Shown here: piece after piece, positions 29,441 to 38,483 of the stretch
How the letters are laid out: each line of letters starts with the position of its first letter
How positions within the stretch are numbered: position 1 is the stretch's first letter
From: JBAZTO01 sp041661865
GTDB lineage: Bacteria > Planctomycetota > Phycisphaerae > SM23-33
Reading direction: 5' to 3'
Length of the DNA stretch: 55,796 nucleotides
Assembly: GCA_041661865.1 (NCBI GenBank)
Contig: JBAZTO010000024.1
Span: 1-55,796 of the forward strand
Notes under the pieces: generated by a model
Seen by the model: the letters and a program-made list of their open reading frames with translations, nothing else
The model's database searches: none
What the model was told of the DNA's origin: nothing
Translations under genes and position numbers: made by a program

Positions 29441-31979
29441 ATGAAGAAGTCCCCGGTGTCCGCAACGGCCCCCCAGGTGCGGTCGTCGTTGCTGTCGGTT
29501 GACATGAGGAAGCTGGTTTCCCGCGGCGATCTGCATTTTGCCGCCCCCGCCTCCATGCCTGAGCATGGGTTGCCCATCGGCAACGGGCGCATGGGGAGCA
29601 TGTTGTGGACCAGCCCCTCGGCCCTGAAACTCCAGATCAACCGCGTGGACGTCTACGCCAGCGACAGCTACTCCCACAGCTTTCACCATCGCAACGAGGA
29701 CTATTGCGGCGGATGCGGTCTTGTGGACATCGACATGGTGCGAGGCGGGAGCGATGTCTTCCCCACGGCGGCGCCATCGGGAAAGGCCGCTTCCCAGGCT
29801 GTCGCCCAGCACTTGTCTATCTATGATGCGCTGGCCAGCCTGCGAGGCAAGGGCCTGTCCGTCCGCGCCCTGGCCTGGGCCAACGACGATGTGATCGCCA
29901 TCGAGGTGACGGACAATCGAGCTCGCCCCGAGGCGATCTCCGTTGCCCTGCGCATGCTTCGCCCGCCGACGGTGACCACCTGGAACCACAAGGCCGTCTC
30001 CACGCTGGCAGCCAATGATGGGCAGATCATGCTGGTCCAGGAATTCCGCGAGGATAACTTTCACTGCAAGTCGGCCGTGGCGGTCGAAGTGATTGGCCGA
30101 CCCGTCCATGTCCGCCAGAGTCACGCCCAGCAGATGGAACTGGTCTGCCCGGCGAAGAAAGGGACGTTCGTTGTCCTGATCGCCAGCAGCGCGATGATGA
30201 AGGCCGGCGTGGACGTGGTGCCCGCGGCCGAGGCCAGCCTGGCCAAGGCGCGGGACAAGGGGTTTGAAGGCCTGCTGGCGGACAACCGGCAGTGGTGGCA
30301 TGCATTCTGGACGCGATCGGTGGTTCATCTCCACAGCCGCGACGGCCAGGCCGACGCCCTGGAGGCCAATTACAATTACTTCCTCTACATCATGGCCAGT
30401 TGCTCGCGCGGGTCGCTGACGCCCAAGTTCAACGGCCTGCTGTGGAATTGTCGCGGCGACAAGCGCGAGTGGGGGGCGGCGCATTGGTGGCACAACGTGC
30501 GGTGCCATTATTCCGCGCTGATGCCGGCCGACCACATGGAACTGGCCGACCCGATGTTCAACATGTACTCCAACATGTCCGATGCCTGCGAGTTGGCCGC
30601 CCGGCAGCAATGGAACAGCCGTGGCGTGTACATCCCGGAGACCGTGCCCTTCAACGGCCCCGAGAGATTGCCCGACGCCATCGCCACGGAACTGGCCGCC
30701 CTCAACCTCCTCGAAAAGTCGTGGGAGGACCGATCCGAGGCGTTCATCAGGTTCGCCCGCAGCAAGCACCCCCATTCATCTCGATGGAACTGGATACGCT
30801 ACCACGAATGGCGCCAAGGCACTTGGATTTGCCATGACCGTAAATGCGGGCCTTTCGGGGCGGTGACGCACATCCTGTCCACCGGGCCTAAGATCGCCTA
30901 CCTGTTCTGGCAGCGATACGAATTCACCGGCGACCTGAACTGGCTCCGCGCGCGGGCTTATCCGCTGCTCAAGGGCGTGGCTGAGTTCTACCGCCATTTC
31001 CCCAACGTCAGGAAGGGGGCCGACGGCAGGTATCACATCCACCATGTCAACAACCACGAAGGCGTCTGGGGCTGCCAGGATTCCCTGGAAGAACTCGGAG
31101 CCATGCGCAGGGGCGTTCCCGCTGGCCATCCGGGCGGCGGAGATCCTCCAGTTGGATTCCGAACTTCGCCCGCTGTGGCAGGAATTCCTGGACAACCTGG
31201 CGCCTTTCCCGACCACCGATCATCCAGAGGCTCTGAACCCGTCGACGGCGGCGCCCACCTGGGACACCGGACTGAAGCCGGTTGTGAAAGTCCTGGGAGA
31301 TATTGGCGACCTGGTCGCCTTTGCCGGCATTAACTGCGACCTGGCCACGATCGAGACCCGCGACCCCCGCCAGGTGGGGTTTGCCAACCGCACGTTTGAT
31401 GCCGCTCTGTCCAAGGGAGAAACCTATCCGCTGATTATCTCGGCCATCATCGCCGCATTGCTGGGCAGGAGCGAGGACTTCCGAAAGGTGGTCGTGGGGC
31501 AAGTTCTCACATATCCGCACTGGCCGAATCGGCTCGACGACGCCGAAGGCGGCCCGGGCAATCATGGCACCTCGGCAGAGCACCTGGGGCGCGGGGCCGA
31601 GGCCATTCAACTGGCCCTGGTGCAGAACGCGCCGGCCGGGCCCGGCGAAGAGGGCGTGTTAAACCTCTTCCCCGCCTGGCCGAGGGACTGGGACGCGCAG
31701 TTCAGCCTCCTGACACGCGGCGGATTTGTTGTTACATCTTCCCTGCGGGCCGGCCGCATCGAGTTTGTCGAAATCCTGCCCACGCGCGGCGGCCGATGCC
31801 GCCTCCGCAACCACTGGCCTGGAATGAGGGTGAAACTGGACCGCCAAGGCACGGCCGAGTGGCTCGAAGGAGAAGTGCTGACCTTTGATACCCCGCCCGG
31901 CAAGAGCATTGTTCTTACCGCCGGCGATGGGAAGTCCAGGGATCTTCGCCGACAAGTCCCGGCCGAGGCGTCAAAATAA
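29441..31979 (+). pseudogene. GH95-like glycoside hydrolase, split by a +1 frameshift
   Basis: The N-terminal piece starts at ATG 29441 (AAGGAG site). It runs LPIGNGRMGSMLW, then YNYFLYIMASCSRGSLTPKF, FNGLLWNCRG and HHVNNHEGVWGCQDSLEELG, the order of GH95-like (alpha/alpha)6 glycosidases; alpha-L-fucosidase activity is possible but unproved. After AMRR the frame runs on meaninglessly to 31333, while the continuation FPLAIRAAEILQLDSELRPL is in the next frame and ends at 31979. Removing one G from the GGGG at 31110-31113 restores about 845 residues. Either a sequencing or assembly error in a homopolymer or a recent inactivation. No signal peptide. Confidence 0.8.
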
Positions 31980-32223
31980 CGTTTGGCCGCGCTCTACTGG
32001 ATTTGCCCGCCTATCATTGATCGTGCGTGCCAGGAGCCGGGAGTCGAGGTCGCAACCCAAGACGCTATCTTGCCGCACCCTGCACGGATTTGTCCCCGAA
32101 GATCACGTTGATTCGGCAGGTCGAGGCTTGAGATGCTACTTCTTCCGGCAGGCGTGCCACAAGTTATTCGGATAGGCCCTAAGAACGGAGAAGGTGTGGA
32201 ATTCTCCCTCACATTTACTGAGG

Positions 32224-32245
32224 CGCCGGAAGAGTCGTTCCGGCG
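32224..32245 (+). promoter_or_regulatory. Hairpin just upstream of kinase start
   Basis: CGCCGGAA and TTCCGGCG pair perfectly over a GAGTCG loop, ending 13 bases before the ATG at 32259 and next to the AGGAAC ribosome site. It could modulate translation. The preceding 31980-32223 shows no gene. Confidence 0.45.
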
Positions 32246-32258
32246 GATCTAGGAACCC

Positions 32259-34574
32259 ATGAAAGCCAGGGTTCGAGGACTCCAGGCGGACGCCGCCCCC
32301 AAGCTGCTTATGCCCGAATCACGCATCCAAGTCCTATTGGTGGAAGACAGTGCCGGCGACGCCCGGTTGCTGCGGGAGTTGCTTTGGGAAGTCAGCGCCA
32401 CGGGCTTTGAAATTCACCATGTCCTTTCGCTACAGGAGGCTCTTGATTACCTCAACGCCGGAAAGCCTTGCGATGTGGTGATGCTGGACCTGTCCCTGCC
32501 CGACAGTCACGGCGTGGAGACGATCTCCAGACTCTACACCTCCTGCCCGCGCGTTCCCGTTGTGGTGCTGACGGGCACTGAGGATGAGGAGATAGGTATC
32601 GCCGGCCTGCGGGCCGGCGCCCAGGATTACCTGGTCAAGGGACAGGCCGACAACCGCCTGATCCGCCGAACCATCCATCATGCCATCCATCGCAACGAAA
32701 TGGAGTTGGAGCGTGAGCGCCTTCTGGGGGCGTTGCGGGAGGCCAAGGAGGAGCTGGAGCTTCGCGTTCAGGAGCGGACGGCGGATCTGACCAAGACCGT
32801 CTGGACGCTGGAGTCGGAAATCACCGCTCGCATCCAGGCGGAATCGGCCTTGCGGGAGTCCGAGGAGCGATACCGGTTGCTGTTTGAGTCTTCCCCGGTG
32901 GGCATCGGGATCAGCGATTTCGACGGTCAAATCCTGGCCGCCAACCGCTGCCTGTGCGAGATGGTGGGCACGACGGCGGAGAAGATCAAGACCATGCCGG
33001 TCAGGCAGTTCTGGGCCGACACCCGGGAGTGGCGCCACTTGGCGGCGCTCATTCGGCGGTCAGGCAAGGTCTCCAACCATGAGGCCGTTTTCCTGCGGAT
33101 CGACGGCTTGCCGTTTCTGGGGCTGGTCGACGCCCAGACGATCCGCCTGGGCGACAAGGAGGTCCTCTTCACCACCGTCCGTGACGTGACACGGATCAAG
33201 CAGGCGGAAAAGACTCTTCGTGATACCAACGAACTGTTGGAGCGGATGTTCGACAGCATCCATCTCCACGTGGCCTACATGGATGCCAAGTTCAACTACA
33301 TCCGCGTGAACCGGGCCTACGCCGCCTCTCACGGCCAGGAACCGGAGTATTTTGTCGGCAAGAACCACTTCGCTCTCTTCCCCAATAAGCGCAACCAGGC
33401 GGTCTTCCGGGAGGTCATCCGCATCGGCCAGCCGTGCTTTTTCTACGAAAAGCCCGCCGATGTTCCAGCCAGCCCCGGCGGGGCCTTGACATACTGGGAT
33501 TGGAGTCTCCAGCCGGTCAAGGATGCAACCGGCAAGGTGGCCGGCGTGATCATGTCGCTGCTGAACGTGACCGAGCGGATTTCCGCCCGCGAGCAGCTTG
33601 ACGCCGAGCGGCGGAGACTATTCTCGGTGCTGCATGAACTGCCCGGGTTCGTCTCGCTACATGCCGTCGACTATTCGATCCGCTTTGCCAACCAGAAGTT
33701 CGTCGAGCTGTTCGGTTATCCGCAAGGTCGGAAGTGCCACGAGATGCTTCATGGGCGGCAATCGCCTTGCGAGGACTGCCGCACCGCGAGCATCCTGGCC
33801 AAGGACAGCCCCGCGGAGTGGGAGTGGACCAGCAAGACCGGCCGGACTTACCACGTATGGGGTTATCCCTTCCAGGACATCGATGGGGCACAACTGGTGA
33901 TGCAACTGGGAATGGATGTTACCGACCGTAAGCTGCTCCAGAAACAGTTACTGGAGATCAGCGACAGCGAGCGACGGCGGATGGGTCTGGACCTTCACGA
34001 CGTGCTGGGGCAGGATCTGACGGGCATCGCGTTTCTCAGTAAGGGCCTGTCCCGCAAGCTCCAGGCCAAGGCCGTGGCCGAGGCGCATGACGCGGAGGAA
34101 ATTTCCCGATACGTCAATGACGCCATCGGAAAGACACGTTCGATTGCCCGGGGCCTCTGCCCGGTGAGCTTGACCGACGGGCTGGTGGGAGGGTTGCAGG
34201 AATTTGCCTCCACGACCGAGGACGTGTTTGGTATCTCCTGCCGGTTGGAAGTCAAGGGCGGAGCGACAGTTCCAGATGGTCCCTCAGCCGTCCACGTCTT
34301 CAGCATCGTTCGGGAGGCGGTCAATAATGCCATCCGGCACGGCAAGGCCAGGAATATTGAAATCACGCTCTGCGATCAGGGTGACCACATGTCCTTGACG
34401 ATCCGGGATGATGGAAAAGGTCTTCCAAAGGAATTTGACTCTGCTCGAGGCATAGGATTACATACTATGCAGTATCGGGCTGAAACAATCGGGGCCTCGC
34501 TCCAGATAGGCCCAGCCGACGGGCGGGGGGTGTTGGTCAGTTGCTGGATACCCAAGGGCGCAACCGATAAATAG
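32259..34574 (+). CDS. Sensor kinase: REC-PAS-PAS-PAS-HisKA_3-HATPase
   Basis: 771 residues, cytosolic. A receiver domain comes first (about 22-145; acidic pair 29-30, phospho-acceptor D77 in MLDLSLPDS, Lys in QDYLVKG). A coiled coil follows (about 148-205), then three PAS domains (about 207-320, 325-445, 450-555). The HisKA_3 dimerisation helix has LDLHDVLGQ with phospho-His 580. The ATPase has REAVNNAIRHG (about 685) and DDGKGLP (about 718). NarX/LiaS-type kinases signal to NarL-type regulators, and one follows after 10 bases. C-E-D-C in the third PAS (SPCEDCRTAS) may be redox-active (inference). Confidence 0.9.
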   Translation: MKARVRGLQADAAPKLLMPESRIQVLLVEDSAGDARLLRELLWEVSATGFEIHHVLSLQEALDYLNAGKPCDVVMLDLSLPDSHGVETISRLYTSCPRVPVVVLTGTEDEEIGIAGLRAGAQDYLVKGQADNRLIRRTIHHAIHRNEMELERERLLGALREAKEELELRVQERTADLTKTVWTLESEITARIQAESALRESEERYRLLFESSPVGIGISDFDGQILAANRCLCEMVGTTAEKIKTMPVRQFWADTREWRHLAALIRRSGKVSNHEAVFLRIDGLPFLGLVDAQTIRLGDKEVLFTTVRDVTRIKQAEKTLRDTNELLERMFDSIHLHVAYMDAKFNYIRVNRAYAASHGQEPEYFVGKNHFALFPNKRNQAVFREVIRIGQPCFFYEKPADVPASPGGALTYWDWSLQPVKDATGKVAGVIMSLLNVTERISAREQLDAERRRLFSVLHELPGFVSLHAVDYSIRFANQKFVELFGYPQGRKCHEMLHGRQSPCEDCRTASILAKDSPAEWEWTSKTGRTYHVWGYPFQDIDGAQLVMQLGMDVTDRKLLQKQLLEISDSERRRMGLDLHDVLGQDLTGIAFLSKGLSRKLQAKAVAEAHDAEEISRYVNDAIGKTRSIARGLCPVSLTDGLVGGLQEFASTTEDVFGISCRLEVKGGATVPDGPSAVHVFSIVREAVNNAIRHGKARNIEITLCDQGDHMSLTIRDDGKGLPKEFDSARGIGLHTMQYRAETIGASLQIGPADGRGVLVSCWIPKGATDK

Positions 34575-34584
34575 AGAAGCCATT

Positions 34585-35274
34585 ATGGTTCAGGAAAAAA
34601 GAAGCGGAAACGGAAAAGGCAAGACGCGGATTTTTCTTGTCGACGATCACCCGATCGTGCGGCAGGGCGTCGCACTGCTGGTCAATCAGGAGCCGGACAT
34701 GATTGTCTGCGGTGATGCCGATTGCGCCCCTGACGCCATTAGAGGCATCGAGGCGACCCAGCCGGACCTGGCGGTGGTGGATCTCTCGCTCAAGGACAGC
34801 AGCGGCCTGGAGCTGATCAAGGATCTGAAGATTCGCTGCCCCAGGCTGCTGGTGATGGTACTCTCGATGCACGAGGAATCGTTCTACGCTGAGCGCGTGC
34901 TTCGGGCGGGGGCTCGCGGCTACATCACCAAGGAAGAGGGGACCGAAAAGGTCATCGAAGGTATCCGCAAGTTGCTCAAGGGCGAGGTCTACCTCAGCGA
35001 GAAGATGGCCTCCAAGATGATCTACAAGCTGGTGGACGGGCGTTCCGGCAGCCAGGCCAATCCATCGGTGGAGTGCCTCACCGACCGTGAGTTGGAAATA
35101 TTCGAGCTCATCGGGCGGGGCCTGGGCACCCGGGACATCGCCGAGCGGCTGCACCTGAGTGTCAAGACCATCGAGTCGCACCGCGAACATATCAAGGAAA
35201 AGCTCAAGCTGGACAACGCGACCGAACTGCTCAAGCACGCCATCCAATGGCGGCAATGCGAGCGGGGCGCCTAG
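34585..35274 (+). CDS. NarL/FixJ-type response regulator
   Basis: 229 residues. Receiver with acidic pair D20/D21, phospho-acceptor D66 (VVDLSLKDS), Ser in VLSMHEE and Lys in YITKEEG. The C-terminal LuxR-type helix-turn-helix is LTDRELEIFELIGRGLGTRD, then ERLHLSVKTIESHREHIKEK. It begins 10 bases after the kinase stop, so the two form one two-component system acting on DNA. Target genes unknown; the flanking glycan genes are candidates by proximity only. Confidence 0.93.
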   Translation: MVQEKRSGNGKGKTRIFLVDDHPIVRQGVALLVNQEPDMIVCGDADCAPDAIRGIEATQPDLAVVDLSLKDSSGLELIKDLKIRCPRLLVMVLSMHEESFYAERVLRAGARGYITKEEGTEKVIEGIRKLLKGEVYLSEKMASKMIYKLVDGRSGSQANPSVECLTDRELEIFELIGRGLGTRDIAERLHLSVKTIESHREHIKEKLKLDNATELLKHAIQWRQCERGA

Positions 35275-35304
35275 GCTCTGTCTACCGTCAAACGTTAGAT
35301 ATCG

Positions 35305-35395
35305 GGTGCTACTGCTGCGGTGTTTGCAGCAGTGTCGGTGCTATGCACGGCTGCACCTGCCTACCGGCAGGCAGGCACGACGCAGCCGTGGCACC
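35305..35395. repeat. GGTGCCAC element copy A, with nested 20-bp palindrome
   Basis: In inverted orientation to copies B and C. Ends are GGTGCTAC and GTGGCACC. Two hairpins, CACTGCTGC/GCAGCAGTG type and CACGGCTGC/GCAGCCGTG. At 35356-35375 a 20-base palindrome, CCTGCCTACCGGCAGGCAGG, interrupts the loop of the second hairpin; without it the element is exactly 71 bp like the others. It lies in the convergent gap between the response regulator and the DUF502 gene. Confidence 0.93.
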
Positions 35396-35449
35396 ACCCT
35401 GCCATTCCTGCCTTCACAGGATTTCAGGTCTGCCCCCTGTGGGCCCCCA

Positions 35450-36142
35450 TCAGGACTGACCGCCAACATCCTTCTTGTCGGCGCTCTTGGGCTTTGCCAC
35501 CGGGGGCATGGCTGAGCTGACGTGGGCAATGGCGGAGAGTTTCAATGCCTCTTCCACGGTCATGTCGACCTTCCGCAGGTGCTCGCGGCCGACGAGAACG
35601 GTGACTCCGCCCAGCATGTAGCTGAAGGGCAGGTAGACCGCGACCTTGTGGCCGGTCGTGCCGGCAACATTGATGCCCTGGGGATTCTCATTGGTCAGGA
35701 TGGCCAGGCAGGACAATTGCGTCCCGGGCAGGGTGTACTCCACGACGTGGCCCATGCGTCCTGAGTCGCTGCCGAACAGGGCCATCAGGTCGCGGACCGA
35801 CTCGTAGATGGTCTTGACGCCCGGCACGCGGGAAATGATTCGTTCCAGCAACGCGAGCAGGGCCCTGAAAACCCACAGGCGCGCCAGCAATCCCACCAGG
35901 TACACTACCGCGAGCACCACCAGAACGCCCGCAACGGAAAGAACTGCCTGCTGGAACGCAGACTCATTGGGTTGGGTCGGCTGGGTCGATGCCAGCGGGC
36001 TGAACTGCTTGATCAGGCCTGTCAGAGGCATCTTCCCCAGGTTGCTCATGACGGACGCGAGCCACCAGACAACTGCCAGTGTGATGGCGATGGGGGCCAC
36101 GGTCACGGCCCCGGCCAGGAAAATTCCGATCTGTTTTCTCAT
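35450..36142 (-). CDS. DUF502 membrane protein
   Basis: 230 residues of the DUF502 family. Two hydrophobic helices, about 7-31 (IFLAGAVTVAPIAITLAVVW) and about 64-90 (AVLSVAGVLVVLAVVYLVGL). The conserved motif RVPGVKTIYESVRDLMALF comes next, followed by a soluble part ending in VGREHLRKVDMTVEEALKLS. Role unknown in bacteria; widespread in planctomycetes and proteobacteria. GAGGAGATACGTCAG precedes the ATG at 36142. Upstream open codons to 36274 lack a site. Confidence 0.85.
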   Translation of the reverse strand: MRKQIGIFLAGAVTVAPIAITLAVVWWLASVMSNLGKMPLTGLIKQFSPLASTQPTQPNESAFQQAVLSVAGVLVVLAVVYLVGLLARLWVFRALLALLERIISRVPGVKTIYESVRDLMALFGSDSGRMGHVVEYTLPGTQLSCLAILTNENPQGINVAGTTGHKVAVYLPFSYMLGGVTVLVGREHLRKVDMTVEEALKLSAIAHVSSAMPPVAKPKSADKKDVGGQS

Positions 36143-36391
36143 CTGACGTATCTCCTCGCCCGGGGACTCGTTCGCCCCTGGGGCAGTTGGTTCAGCGTCC
36201 GCACGGAGCATTGTAGAACAGGACGGCCCGATTGGCCAATGACAATGTTTCGCCGTGTTTCGCCGCAAGTCCAACCGAGGCGGGGCGTTGGCCGGGGGGC
36301 GCCTGTATCGTAAGTTTCATGCGGGCAGGGATCCCAGGGCGACCTGCGGCCCGCTGTCCGGTGCGAGCCGCTATGGAAGGAGGCTGCGGAT

Positions 36392-37519
36392 ATGGGCAAA
36401 ATCCAAGATGGCTACGTCGCCAGAATCCTGGTGATGAGTCGGGACGCGCAGGGTCTCCCAAACCAGTGCCGGTGGCTTTCCGACGCGGGGTGGCGACTCC
36501 TGAACGTCAGCGAGGCGCCCGAGGCGCTGGCGGCCGTCAAGGAAGACATGGCCGACCTGGTCCTGCTGGACCTCTCCTGCGTCGGGTCGCTCCACATGGA
36601 TTTCCCGGCGGTCCTGCGGGAGATCTCGCCGCCCAACTACCTGCCGGTGGTCATCCTGGCCGACAAGCCGTCCGACCTCCAGCGGGCCAAGTTGCTCAAT
36701 AATGGCGCCGACGACGTCATCGGCCGCGACGCCTCCGCCGCGGAGTTCGTGGCCCGCATCAACGCCCAGCTTCGCATCAAGGAACTGCACGACCAGCTTG
36801 TGCTGTCCATGCTGGCCCTGGAGGAATCGGTGCGGCGCGAGAGCCGGCTGCTGCAGAAACTGCGGCGCGACAAGGCCGATCTCCAGGCCCTCTGCACCAT
36901 CGACCCGCTGACGCGCGTCCAGAATGTCCGCTCTTTCCGCGACGTGCTGGACCACGAGTTCAAGATGTCGGTCCGTTACGAGCAGGCGATGAGCCTGCTG
37001 ATGATCGACGTGGACCACTTCAAGCTCATCAACGATACCTACGGCCACCCCAGCGGGGATTACGTGCTCAAGGAATTGGCGGTGATCCTCCAGCGCAGCG
37101 TCCGCGATTCGGACGTGGTGGCCCGCACCGGCGGCGAGGAGTTCTGCGTCATTCTGCCCAAGGCCGGGCCGCGACAGGCCGCCCGGTTCGCCCAGAGAAT
37201 CCGCAAGGAAGTCCGCGCACGCAAGTTCTGCGTGTACGGCCAGGAAATCCACGTGACGATCTCGGTCGGCTGGGCCAGCTATCCCGCCGACGCGGTCATC
37301 ACCAGCCAGGACATGCTGCTCTACCTGGCCGACCAGGCGTTGCTGACGGCCAAGGAAACCGGCCGCGACCGCGTGACCGGTTACCGCCACCTCGACCCCG
37401 CCGTGCGGCGCCGGCTGGTGCGCCAGCATAACCAGACGCCCAGCGAAGCGGACGAGCACGCGATGGCCGAGTCTGAGAATGAGGGATGTAAAGTGGCAAT
37501 GCGCGAGTCGGAAAATTAG
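36392..37519 (+). CDS. Diguanylate cyclase with degenerate receiver
   Basis: 375 residues. The N-terminal receiver-like domain (about 8-128) keeps D60 (VLLDLS) but lacks the usual acidic pair (VMSRD instead of VDDD) and has Arg in place of the conserved Lys (ADDVIGRD). A coiled coil (about 130-165) leads to a GGDEF domain (about 170-345) with intact GGEEF (247-251) and an intact RxxD inhibitory site RDSD (238-241), five residues upstream. It should make cyclic di-GMP with product inhibition. The start is the ATG at 36392 after GGAGGCTGCGGAT. Divergent from the DUF502 gene. Confidence 0.92.
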   Translation: MGKIQDGYVARILVMSRDAQGLPNQCRWLSDAGWRLLNVSEAPEALAAVKEDMADLVLLDLSCVGSLHMDFPAVLREISPPNYLPVVILADKPSDLQRAKLLNNGADDVIGRDASAAEFVARINAQLRIKELHDQLVLSMLALEESVRRESRLLQKLRRDKADLQALCTIDPLTRVQNVRSFRDVLDHEFKMSVRYEQAMSLLMIDVDHFKLINDTYGHPSGDYVLKELAVILQRSVRDSDVVARTGGEEFCVILPKAGPRQAARFAQRIRKEVRARKFCVYGQEIHVTISVGWASYPADAVITSQDMLLYLADQALLTAKETGRDRVTGYRHLDPAVRRRLVRQHNQTPSEADEHAMAESENEGCKVAMRESEN

Positions 37520-37541
37520 ACGCCGTCACATCCAATCCGAT

Positions 37542-37612
37542 GGTGCCACGGCTGCGTCGTGTGCAGCCGTGCTTGACGCCGGCACTGCTGCAAACACCGC
37601 AGCAGTGGCACC
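37542..37612. repeat. GGTGCCAC element copy B (71 bp)
   Basis: Perfect terminal inverted repeat GGTGCCAC/GTGGCACC. Internal hairpins CACGGCTGC-N7-GCAGCCGTG and CACTGCTGC-N7-GCAGCAGTG. It lies in the convergent gap between the diguanylate cyclase and the DNA glycosylase. Confidence 0.95.
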
Positions 37613-37663
37613 CAATTCATCACTTGACGAGTAATAGGAGCTGGGCATATCCGGCGCTGACGG

Positions 37664-38338
37664 CTATTGATCGCTCCCCGCGTTGGGATCGTGCGGAAAA
37701 GTCTCCAGCGGGCAGCCGGGGCAGCGGGCGGTGGGGCGGCAGTACTCCTTGCCCACGGCCACCAGTTGGGCATGGTAGTCGTTCCATAGCCCAACGTCCC
37801 GCGGCAGAGAGGACTCCATCAGTTCCTTGATCGCCTCGTAGTCGTCCTCGGGGGCGATGAGATGATGGCGCAGCAGGATGCGATAGGTGTAAGCGTCCAC
37901 CACGAAACTGGGCTTGCCGGCGGCGTAGAGAATGATACTGTCCGCCGTCTCGCGACCGATGCCGCTGACGGCCAGCAAGTCCTCCCGCAGGGCCCCCACA
38001 GAGCGGTCCAGAAAGGCTGCCAGGTCGTCGCCGTTGCGGGCGTGGACGGCGGCAATGAAGTTCTTGAGACGCCGCGCCTTGATGTTGAAGTAGCCGGCAG
38101 GGCGGATCAACTCCGCCAACGCGTCGTGGCTCGTCGCGTGCAGGGCCGGGATGCTCATCTTTCCGGCGGCCTTGAGGTTGGCCAGGGCCCGCACGACGTT
38201 CTTCCAATTGGTGTTCTGCGTGAGGACGGCCCCGACGCACATCTCCAAAGCCGTCTCTCCGGGCCACCAGCCCTGGTGACCGAAACGGCGATGCATCGCC
38301 TCGTACATTTCGCTCAGCATTGTGGAGGTTCTGGACAC
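37664..38338 (-). CDS. HhH-GPD DNA glycosylase (MpgII/endonuclease III-like)
   Basis: 224 residues. Endonuclease III fold with LTQNTNW (40-45), helix-hairpin-helix LLAVSGIGRETAD (121-133) and catalytic D148 in VVDAY. The position of endonuclease III's lyase Lys (GVGRKTA) is E130, as in the monofunctional 3-methyladenine glycosylase branch (MpgII/MagIII), so base excision without strand cleavage is expected. The iron-sulphur loop has Cys at 200, 206 and 209 but the fourth ligand is missing (PLETFPHD). GAGGCGAACGA supports GTG 38338; an ATG at 38320 has no site. Convergent with the diguanylate cyclase. Confidence 0.85.
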   Translation of the reverse strand: MSRTSTMLSEMYEAMHRRFGHQGWWPGETALEMCVGAVLTQNTNWKNVVRALANLKAAGKMSIPALHATSHDALAELIRPAGYFNIKARRLKNFIAAVHARNGDDLAAFLDRSVGALREDLLAVSGIGRETADSIILYAAGKPSFVVDAYTYRILLRHHLIAPEDDYEAIKELMESSLPRDVGLWNDYHAQLVAVGKEYCRPTARCPGCPLETFPHDPNAGSDQ

Positions 38339-38377
38339 TCGTTCGCCTCGATTGCTCGTGTATCGGAACAACAGGTG

Positions 38378-38431
38378 AGAGGTGAGAACGACGTCAGTTC
38401 TCGGCCAAGTCTACTCTGACCTCTCACCTCT
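38378..38431. repeat. Inverted repeat between two minus-strand genes
   Basis: AGAGGTGAGA (38378-38387) and TCTCACCTCT (38422-38431) are perfect inverse copies around 34 bases. It lies between the GH39 stop and the glycosylase start. Confidence 0.65.
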
Positions 38432-38483
38432 AACCTTGGCCCTGGCCACCTTTGGTGGCGGCTTTGTGCTTCGTCGTGCTGCC

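Noticed and set aside
31044..31979. Separate gene for the C-terminal half of the GH95-like enzyme
   Set aside because: It has no ribosome site at its first ATG, overlaps the first frame by nearly 300 bases, and its sequence continues the first frame's family alignment after a one-base shift.
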